A DNA stretch of 8,103 nucleotides from an uncultured Clostridia bacterium. GTDB taxonomy: Bacteria; Bacillota; Clostridia; Oscillospirales; Ruminococcaceae. Below the pieces are notes generated by a model. That model was not told the DNA's origin. It searched no databases and saw nothing but the letters and a program-made list of their open reading frames with translations. Of this stretch, positions 1-4,995 are shown piece by piece. The position numbers were made by a program, and so were the translations under genes. Numbering within the stretch: the first letter of the stretch is position 1; each line of letters opens with the position of its first letter. Location: positions 1 through 8,103 of the forward strand of contig CALBGD010000136.1 of assembly GCA_937893735.1 (NCBI GenBank), given 5' to 3'.

Positions 1-14
1 GTAGAGTATCCTCG

Positions 15-605
15 CTACGAACATATCCTCACCGTGAAATACGCCGCGCCCTCCTGCCGTGAGCCGTCAGCCACGCAGCCGCCGAGCCCCACCTCGTCGC
101 CGTCGTAGAGCTCCTGCGGAGAGGTGGAAATGCGCGCGTTGTTTATGTAGGTGTGGTTCACGGAACCGCAGTCCGCAATGAACAGCCTGCCGTCCAGCAC
201 CGTGAATTTCGCGTGGGTGCGGCTGACGTACTGCTTCTGCGAAAGATAGCCGCTCATCTCCTGCTCCCTGCCGACTGTGGTTTCCTGCCGGGTCAGCTCA
301 TAGGCGAAACTTCCGTCAACTGCGGCAAGCGTAAAGTGCGCGGCGGACGCGCTTTCCGGCTCCGGGGCGGGAATTATGTCCGAGATATCCTCGCCGCACT
401 GCGCGCATTTCCGAGCCGCCGGGGGATTCACCGCGCCGCACTCGCAGACTCGCACCAGCTTTTTTGCCGGAGCGGGCGCCTCCCGGACTTCCGAAGCCCC
501 GTCCACTACCGGGGAGGCTGTTATGTCCGCCTCGCACCGGGCGCACTCTATCCGGAACGGCTCGTTGTGGAATCCGCAGTCCGGGCAGACCTTGTATTTA
601 CTCAT
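15..605 (-). CDS. Zinc-ribbon FHA domain protein
   Basis: Predicted cytosolic phosphopeptide-binding adaptor, 196 aa, with no signal peptide or membrane segment. Two zinc ribbons are visible: C7/C10 with C21/C24, and C54/C56 with C67/C70 (first pair CxC rather than CxxC). A Pro/Ala/Glu-rich linker (about 79-90) leads to a C-terminal FHA domain (about 91-195). The FHA signature is present: G112-R113, S128-R129-T130-H131 and N150 followed by H-T, with a late DGDEVGLG strand. FHA domains bind phosphothreonine, so R113, S128 and N150 should form the pocket. The usual NG(T) is NH(T) here. The gene starts with ATG inside the end of the upstream coiled-coil gene (8-bp overlap, ATGAGTAA), with an AAAGGA sequence about 12 nt upstream, so translational coupling is likely. 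It is the third gene of an operon headed by a Ser/Thr kinase, whose phosphosites are the obvious ligand (inference). The FHA call is firm; the biological role is unknown. Confidence 0.9.
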   Translation of the reverse strand: MSKYKVCPDCGFHNEPFRIECARCEADITASPVVDGASEVREAPAPAKKLVRVCECGAVNPPAARKCAQCGEDISDIIPAPEPESASAAHFTLAAVDGSFAYELTRQETTVGREQEMSGYLSQKQYVSRTHAKFTVLDGRLFIADCGSVNHTYINNARISTSPQELYDGDEVGLGGCVADGSRQEGAAYFTVRICS

Positions 606-1875
606 CTGAACTCATTTCCTTTACAGTTTCTCCGGAGTACTCCGCGCGGCGGTCGGCGGAGATATCGGCGGTCATGTCGTAGTCCGAAATGTTTATCACC
701 TGCGCGTACTCCGCTTCCGGCGGGAGCAGAGATATGTGCTCGGCGGTCACGCCCTTTTCCGCCAGCCGCCGCTCAAACTCCCGGAATTTGCCGCAGAAGC
801 TGCGCATATCCTCGGTGAGCCGCCCGGTCTCCTCCGCGTCCGGAAGCCGGTCGGCGGTGTCCGCGCCGCCAAGCTCCATAGTTATGCTGCCGCTGTCGGA
901 GTAGGTCACGTTTACCACGGTGCCCTCGCTGAAGCTGTACAGCTCGCTGCGGAAGCGCCGCCCGCTCTTCTTCACCACGGAGCGCCCTCCCACAAGGCGA
1001 TAGCCCATATCCTCCATCACCTCGTCAACGGAGGCGCTGATATAGCTCTGCTCCTTTTCGTGGAGTATCTCAGCCTCCAGCTCAGATACAAGCGCGCTCA
1101 GCCTGCCGTCCGCGCCCGGGGCAAACGGCACTCCCTGCGGAGCTGTGCCCTTTTCTTCGCACAGCGCGTGATATCTCGCAAGAAGCTCGTCGTACCTTCC
1201 GCCGATGCTCTCCCGCAGCGCCGAGTAGCTGCGGCACTCCTTTTCAAGCGGTATCACGGTCATGGCGCGGAAATTCTGCATATATCCCTCATCGGAAATT
1301 TCCGCAAGCTGGCGCTCGGCGGCCGCGATATCCTGCCGGAGCGCTTCGCTCAGCTCCAGCCCGGAAAGCTCCGCCAGCCGCGCCAGAATCCCCTTTCGCA
1401 GTTCCTCCATGCGCCGCTGCGCCGGAGTTTTTATGCTGCTGAAATCCGCGCCGGAAATGCTTCCGGTTATGTCTGATTTCAGGCGAATGAGGTTCCCGGC
1501 GGCTGTTCCGTCCAGCTCCGCGTGGAGCTTCGTAAGGCGCTCAAGCGCCGCCTTTGCGGATTTGACAGCCTTTTCCATCACGTCCGGGGATTTGCTGTTT
1601 CTGGCTTCGGCGAGGGCTTTCAGCTCCGCTTCAACGAGCCTCTGAAGCTCCTGCTTCTTCTCAGAATAGCCGCTGTCGCCGCCCGAGCGCTCCGCCAGAA
1701 GAGCGGAATGTTCGTCATACTCCGCCGGGAGCTTCGCCAGCCCGCCGATTTTTTCGGTCAGGTGTGTGATGTGCGCCCGGGCTTCGCCTTTACGACGCTC
1801 GGCTTCATGCTGCTTTATCAGAGCCCGGCGCTGAGCCGGGGTCAGCTTGTAGTTCGATGTTTTCGGTCCGCTCAC
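598..1875 (-). CDS. Coiled-coil protein of unknown family between kinase and FHA genes
   Basis: I do not recognise this 425-aa protein. Residues about 10-275 are almost entirely charged and helical (Lys/Arg/Glu/Ala/Leu), probably several coiled coils. Two short breaks occur near residues 65-70 and 123-145. The hexapeptide TPAQRR occurs twice (about residues 12-17 and 150-155), each time opening a helical block. Residues about 282-337 look like a small alpha/beta domain with alternating hydrophobic strands. A helix follows (about 353-376) and then an acidic tail. No signal peptide, membrane segment or catalytic motif is evident. I chose GTG at 1873-1875 because a GGAGGG sits 5 nt upstream in the 14-bp gap after the kinase stop. 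The longer reading from 1950 would overlap the kinase by 61 bp. It is the middle gene of the kinase-FHA operon, so it may be a kinase substrate or scaffold (inference). Confidence 0.85.
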   Translation of the reverse strand: MSGPKTSNYKLTPAQRRALIKQHEAERRKGEARAHITHLTEKIGGLAKLPAEYDEHSALLAERSGGDSGYSEKKQELQRLVEAELKALAEARNSKSPDVMEKAVKSAKAALERLTKLHAELDGTAAGNLIRLKSDITGSISGADFSSIKTPAQRRMEELRKGILARLAELSGLELSEALRQDIAAAERQLAEISDEGYMQNFRAMTVIPLEKECRSYSALRESIGGRYDELLARYHALCEEKGTAPQGVPFAPGADGRLSALVSELEAEILHEKEQSYISASVDEVMEDMGYRLVGGRSVVKKSGRRFRSELYSFSEGTVVNVTYSDSGSITMELGGADTADRLPDAEETGRLTEDMRSFCGKFREFERRLAEKGVTAEHISLLPPEAEYAQVINISDYDMTADISADRRAEYSGETVKEMSSDE

Positions 1876-1880
1876 GCTGT

Positions 1881-1886
1881 CCCTCC
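1881..1886 (-). promoter_or_regulatory. RBS that fixes the start of the coiled-coil gene
   Basis: GGAGGG on the minus strand lies 5 nt before the GTG at 1873-1875 and just after the kinase stop (1890-1892). It supports the shorter start over the upstream GTG at 1950. Confidence 0.75.
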
Positions 1887-1889
1887 GTT

Positions 1890-3554
1890 CTATGAAAGCG
1901 AGCTTTTCCAGCTCTCGACCTCCCTGCCCTTTCCGAGGGAGATAAGCCACGCTTCAAATTGTATATCCAGCACGGAGCCGCCGTTGATAAGTCCGCCGCA
2001 CAGCTCCTCAAATTTCAGAATATCCTCCGTCAGCAGGCGCTTCATACAGCGCACAAGGTCGTCCGGGGTATCGAAGCTGCCGCCGCCCGCGTGCAGCAAC
2101 TTCCCTCCGGTCAGCACGAAGCCTGCGGTGTACCGCGCCACTGCGGCGCTGCGCGGGTCGCCGGAGCTTACCTCCGCCATATCCTCGATATTCCGCGCGG
2201 ACTGTATGAGCTCCGTTTTCTCAGGACAGGCGCTGCGGACGTACTCCGAAATCAGCCGCCGTGACAGGACCTCCGTGATGAAGCCGTCGTCCATGCCGCT
2301 GCCGGCTCTCATCTGGGTCAGGATATACTCCCCGAGGGCGGTAACGCTCTCAAACCGGCGGGATTTCCAGCAGAACGCCCTGTACTCCGGGTCGAGGCGG
2401 TACAGCAGCCGGAAAAACGCGATATCCGGGTCGGCGCCGCCTGCGGCTTCCTCCTCCGCGTCCATGGCGGCGCTGGCAAGCTGCGGCTCGAACGGCTTCA
2501 GGAACGCCGACAGAATGCCGCGGAACACCTGCTTCTTGCCCTGCTCCCAGTTCTCTGCGAAAGCGAGAACCACCTCGTGTATGCTCCCAAGCCGCCTGTC
2601 CATGAACGTATACGCCGGAAAAGCCGCAGAAACTGAGCTCCCCGCCCCTGGGAGCGGCTGAGGGATTCCCCTGCACCAGTTCTCGACCTCGGTATAGGTC
2701 CAGCGGCGGTTGGGGTTATCCTTGCGGCGGCGGTTCGTTATGTCGTAGTAGGTCAGCGCGGAGATGAGCTCCTGCAGCTCCCCGGGCATGGAATCCGGCA
2801 GCGGAATGCTCTGAATAACGGTGTACCGCGCTATGTCCTCCGCGGACATATCCGCGTAGGGAGTTTTCCCGCAGAACAGCTCATACAGCGTTATTCCGAA
2901 CGAGTAGTAGTCCGATTCCTCCAGAAAAAGCCTGCGGAAAGTTTCCGGCGCGGAGTACTCCGGGGTCATTCCCGTGGAGGTCACAACAACCGTGCTGCCG
3001 TCCGTCTGCACCGAGCTTATGCCGAAATCTATCACGGCGATGTCGCCGCTGTCCGTCAGCATTATGTTGGAGGGCTTGAGATCCTTGTGGAGTATCCCCA
3101 CGTCATGAAGCGCCGCGAGCGCCTCGTTTATCTCGGGAATGATTTTCGCCCGGAGCTCCTCGTAGCTGAAGCGCCTGCCGTGCAGCGAACCGCTCCGGTA
3201 ATACGGGAGTATCTCGAACGGCATTCCCCGGAAATTCCCGGAGTAATAAAGCGGCGCGATGTAGGGGCATCGTATCTCCCGCAAAGCCGCGATGACCTCG
3301 CTTTTTACGGCGATTGGACGGCGGTAGAGCTTCGCGGCGTATTCCTGCCCGTCCCTCTCGCAGACGAAGATATCCGCTTCCCCGGCGGGAGCCTCCAGAC
3401 GGCGTTTTAGCACATATCCCCCGGGGAGCTCCTCGCCGGGCTCCGCCGTAAGCGGCGATACAGCCGGGTTTACAATCGTGGCTCCGCCTGTGGAGGCAGG
3501 ATTTATCACTGTCGCATTTTCGGTTATAGGATTTATGCTCGTCCTGTCGCTCAT
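1890..3554 (-). CDS. Soluble Ser/Thr protein kinase with Asn-Pro repeat N-terminus
   Basis: Hanks-type Ser/Thr kinase, 554 aa, which transfers ATP gamma-phosphate to protein Ser/Thr. Residues 1-40 are a disordered leader with three similar repeats (TSINPI, TVINPA, TIVNPA). The kinase domain spans about 45-300. It has a degenerate glycine loop (about 53-60), ATP-anchoring K75 (YAAK), catalytic H156-K157-D158 with K160 and N163, DFG at 176-178, a Thr-rich activation segment (about 184-197), APE at 202-204 and D215. All key catalytic residues are present, so it should be active. Residues about 315-554 are an alpha-helical region I cannot assign. Unlike PrkC/Stk1 kinases it shows no membrane segment or PASTA repeats. 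ATG at 3552-3554 is chosen: an upstream in-frame TTG at 3582-3584 falls inside the promoter -10. It heads the operon with coiled-coil and FHA genes and is probably the enzyme of that signalling module. Confidence 0.93.
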   Translation of the reverse strand: MSDRTSINPITENATVINPASTGGATIVNPAVSPLTAEPGEELPGGYVLKRRLEAPAGEADIFVCERDGQEYAAKLYRRPIAVKSEVIAALREIRCPYIAPLYYSGNFRGMPFEILPYYRSGSLHGRRFSYEELRAKIIPEINEALAALHDVGILHKDLKPSNIMLTDSGDIAVIDFGISSVQTDGSTVVVTSTGMTPEYSAPETFRRLFLEESDYYSFGITLYELFCGKTPYADMSAEDIARYTVIQSIPLPDSMPGELQELISALTYYDITNRRRKDNPNRRWTYTEVENWCRGIPQPLPGAGSSVSAAFPAYTFMDRRLGSIHEVVLAFAENWEQGKKQVFRGILSAFLKPFEPQLASAAMDAEEEAAGGADPDIAFFRLLYRLDPEYRAFCWKSRRFESVTALGEYILTQMRAGSGMDDGFITEVLSRRLISEYVRSACPEKTELIQSARNIEDMAEVSSGDPRSAAVARYTAGFVLTGGKLLHAGGGSFDTPDDLVRCMKRLLTEDILKFEELCGGLINGGSVLDIQFEAWLISLGKGREVESWKSSLS

Positions 3555-3560
3555 GTCTGT

Positions 3561-3567
3561 CCCCCCC
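3561..3567 (-). promoter_or_regulatory. Poly-G ribosome binding site of the kinase
   Basis: A run of seven G on the minus strand lies 6 nt before the ATG, where the Shine-Dalgarno sequence should be. It is an imperfect anti-SD match and the only G-rich element there. A homopolymer at this place could slip during replication and alter translation, but seven bases is short for that. Confidence 0.5.
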
Positions 3568-3583
3568 GGCGATGTTTTATACA

Positions 3584-3612
3584 ATTATACCATATTATTA
3601 ACAGTATTGCAA
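3584..3612 (-). promoter_or_regulatory. Sigma-A-type promoter of the kinase operon, with overlapping palindrome
   Basis: On the minus strand the -35 is TTGCAA (3607-3612), followed by a 17-bp spacer and a perfect -10 TATAAT (3584-3589) preceded by TGG, an extended -10. Transcription should start near 3577, giving a leader of about 23 nt before the ATG at 3554. The -35 lies inside the perfect 12-bp palindrome GTATTGCAATAC (3604-3615), a plausible operator. Confidence 0.8.
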
Positions 3613-3615
3613 TAC
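3604..3615. promoter_or_regulatory. 12-bp palindrome over the kinase -35 (candidate operator)
   Basis: GTATTGCAATAC is perfectly self-complementary and covers the whole -35 hexamer of the kinase promoter. A dimeric regulator bound here would block RNA polymerase. The divergent XRE protein is a candidate, but nothing in the sequence proves it. Confidence 0.4.
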
Positions 3616-3774
3616 CTTTTTGGCTGATTTGGCATATCACAGACAGAAAGACTGTCGGTAAAGGTTACGTGGCTTCCTTTTTGCGGGGTTGTTTTTCTTA
3701 TATCTGGAATCAGAGGCAGACGCTTCCGATATATTTTTTTTCTATATCTGCTATACGATAAACGTTGAATATTG

Positions 3775-3800
3775 TAAACCCTACTAAAGTATAGGGTTTA
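3775..3800. repeat. 9-bp inverted repeat
   Basis: TAAACCCTA and TAGGGTTTA are exact reverse complements separated by 8 nt. No gene ends here, so it is not an obvious terminator. It may be a protein-binding site. Confidence 0.5.
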
Positions 3801-3831
3801 TGTAACAAACGAAATGAAAAATGTAACAAAC
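3800..3831. repeat. Direct repeat ATGTAACAAAC, 21-bp period
   Basis: Two exact 11-bp copies (3800-3810 and 3821-3831) start 21 bp apart, about two helical turns. A weaker relative, ATGTAAAAC, occurs at 3870-3878. The first copy abuts the 9-bp inverted repeat. The spacing suggests a same-face binding array, but the function is unknown. Confidence 0.5.
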
Positions 3832-3984
3832 CGCATTGCATCAACAAAAAATGCCATTAATCGCAACAGATGTAAAACAGTGGTTTTAGAATACCAACAA
3901 AACATTGGTTCCATGCCGCGCCTCCGTATTTTAATGACAACAGTTGCACATCACACGATTTAAAACAAACACGGAAAAGAGGTA

Positions 3985-4013
3985 TTGATTTTTAAAAAAA
4001 TTTAGTGTATAAT
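3985..4013 (+). promoter_or_regulatory. Sigma-A-type promoter of the XRE regulator
   Basis: -35 TTGATT (3985-3990), a 17-bp A/T-rich spacer and a perfect -10 TATAAT (4008-4013). The predicted start near 4020 leaves a leader of about 27 nt containing AGGAGG (4034-4039), 8 nt before the ATG. Confidence 0.8.
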
Positions 4014-4047
4014 GTAAAGACAAACGAAAAGACAGGAGGAACATTCA

Positions 4048-4296
4048 ATGTTCAAGAACCAGGCAAACGGCCGCAAGAATCTCTTAGGCGTAAAAATGCG
4101 CGAAGTGCGCAGAGCTCGCGGTATCTCCCAGCGTCAGGTAGCTGACGATCTGGCAGAACTCGGACTGATCGTTGACAAGAATGCTGTTCAGCGTATGGAG
4201 TCCGGTCAGCGTTTCATCACTGACATCGAGCTTATCACCATCGCAAAGTACCTTGAGATCCCTGTGAACGAGCTTATGGAGTCCCTCTCCAAGTAA
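4048..4296 (+). CDS. XRE-family helix-turn-helix regulator
   Basis: Small DNA-binding transcriptional regulator, 82 aa. After a basic, disordered N-terminus (1-13) it is a single Cro/C1-type HTH domain (about 14-78). Helix 1 carries the basic MREVRRARG stretch, helix 2 is SQRQVADDL (27-35), the recognition region is around KNAVQRMESGQR (44-55), and helices follow to PVNELM (72-77). The turn between helices 2 and 3 is a few residues longer than in phage repressors. There is no effector or peptidase domain, so it is probably a constitutive or autoregulatory DNA binder. Start and expression signals are excellent: TATAAT promoter, then AGGAGG 8 nt before ATG. Codon choice looks optimised, suggesting good expression. 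It is monocistronic, divergent from the kinase operon across about 490 bp, and closed by terminator hairpins. It may control itself or the kinase operon (inference). Confidence 0.9.
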   Translation: MFKNQANGRKNLLGVKMREVRRARGISQRQVADDLAELGLIVDKNAVQRMESGQRFITDIELITIAKYLEIPVNELMESLSK

Positions 4297-4300
4297 AAGG

Positions 4301-4326
4301 ATACCCCGGTCAGACAGCCGGGGTAT
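4301..4326 (+). terminator. Hairpin after the XRE gene
   Basis: A perfect 9-bp stem, ATACCCCGG/CCGGGGTAT, with an 8-nt loop, begins 4 nt after the stop codon. It is followed by a T-rich but interrupted tail (TTCACTTTATA). It is probably the first of two terminators, weaker for lack of a continuous U tract. Confidence 0.65.
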
Positions 4327-4341
4327 TTCACTTTATATAAC

Positions 4342-4374
4342 GAAAATCCGCCGAATAAACTTCGGCGGATTTTC
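4342..4374. terminator. Bidirectional terminator between convergent genes
   Basis: A perfect 14-bp stem, GAAAATCCGCCGAA/TTCGGCGGATTTTC, with a 5-nt loop (4356-4360). The GC core is flanked by A4 on the left arm and T4 on the right, so either strand yields a stem ending in U residues. It lies between the XRE stop and the cytidylate-kinase-like stop and should serve both. Confidence 0.85.
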
Positions 4375-4378
4375 TGTA

Positions 4379-4972
4379 TTACTTAGTCATAAATTCAATA
4401 TACTTCACAAGAAGCTCAGAGGTTCCATCAAGCCCAAGCCTTGAAGAATTGATAGTGATATCATAGCTTCTGGAATCGCCCCATTTGTTATCCGAATGGG
4501 TGTTGTGGAAGTACTTGCGGCGCTTGTCGGACTGCTCCATGAGGCTCCTCGCCTTGTCCTCGGAGAGGCTCTCGCGCTCCATTACGCGCTTTACCTTCGC
4601 CTCTTCGTCGCCGAGAATGAACACCCTCACCAGTCCGGGATTCTCACGCAGGATATAATCCGAGCATCTTCCGATAACAACGAAGCTCTCGCCGGCGTCA
4701 GCCTTTGACTTTATGTAATCAAACTGCATCTGCGCTACCACTTCTTCCGGAGAGTTGCTGAATCCGTTCACAGTTCGGGAGAAGAACAGATTACGCGCGC
4801 TCTCGTCGTATTTTCTGAGGAAGTCCTCGCTGGTGTTCTTTTCCTTTGCGATATCTGCAAGAATGTTGCTGTCCAGAAGAGGGAGTCCAAAATGCTTTGC
4901 AAGGTTAGCGGCAACGATGTGCCCGCCGCTGCCGAATTCACGTCCAACTGAAATTATAAGCTGTCTGCCCAT
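4379..4972 (-). CDS. Cytidylate-kinase-like P-loop protein
   Basis: Member of the cytidylate kinase-like family (AAA_26/Cytidylate_kin2 type), 197 aa, soluble. A P-loop-like GREFGSGG lies at residues 10-17. The Walker-A lysine of true CMP kinase (GSGK) is replaced by G-H (17-18), common in this family as I know it. Other visible motifs are GRCSDYIL (101-108), a likely nucleoside-binding element; an Arg/Lys-rich lid (150-153, DKRRKYF); and a C-terminal SYDITINSSRLG stretch (169-180) typical of the family. It would be expected to bind ATP and perhaps phosphorylate a nucleotide or other small molecule. True CMP kinase activity is doubtful and the substrate is unknown. The ATG has a textbook AGGAGGT 5 nt upstream. 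The gene lies 23 bp after the permease stop and has no separate promoter that I can see, so it should be co-transcribed, suggesting a role linked to the transported solute or its regulation (inference). Confidence 0.88.
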   Translation of the reverse strand: MGRQLIISVGREFGSGGHIVAANLAKHFGLPLLDSNILADIAKEKNTSEDFLRKYDESARNLFFSRTVNGFSNSPEEVVAQMQFDYIKSKADAGESFVVIGRCSDYILRENPGLVRVFILGDEEAKVKRVMERESLSEDKARSLMEQSDKRRKYFHNTHSDNKWGDSRSYDITINSSRLGLDGTSELLVKYIEFMTK

Positions 4973-4995
4973 AAATTACCTCCTTCGTTAGCGCA

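Larger units (their letters stand above)
3616..3984. other. AT-rich gene-free spacer with repeats
   Basis: No credible coding region lies here; the short ORFs lack an RBS. Visible structure: a GACAG/CTGTC inverted repeat (3642-3656), GATATA/TATATC around a T run (3728-3748), a 9-bp inverted repeat TAAACCCTA/TAGGGTTTA with an 8-nt loop (3775-3800), and an 11-bp direct repeat ATGTAACAAAC at 3800-3810 and 3821-3831. Base composition is much more AT-rich than the flanking kinase gene. I see no known riboswitch or structured RNA. Confidence 0.6.

Noticed and set aside
736..1476. 246-aa plus-strand ORF
   Set aside because: Antisense shadow of the coiled-coil gene, with no RBS and no domain signature.
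1873..1950. Upstream GTG start for the coiled-coil protein (450 aa)
   Set aside because: It would overlap the kinase by 61 bp and lacks a clear RBS. The GTG at 1875 has GGAGGG at 5 nt.
1522..2661. 379-aa plus-strand ORF
   Set aside because: It is antisense to the kinase and coiled-coil genes, has no family motif or RBS, and is low-complexity Ser/Arg/Ala-rich. It is an open shadow caused by GC-rich codons.
3552..3584. Upstream TTG start for the kinase (564 aa)
   Set aside because: The TTG overlaps the -10 box, so it would not be in the transcript. ATG at 3554 follows the predicted transcription start and a G-rich RBS.
3913..3963. 16-codon plus-strand ORF in the divergent gap
   Set aside because: No RBS, very short, and no coding-like composition.
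3616..3984. Riboswitch or known structured RNA upstream of the XRE gene
   Set aside because: The XRE promoter lies downstream of this region and gives only a 27-nt leader. No known RNA motif was recognised.
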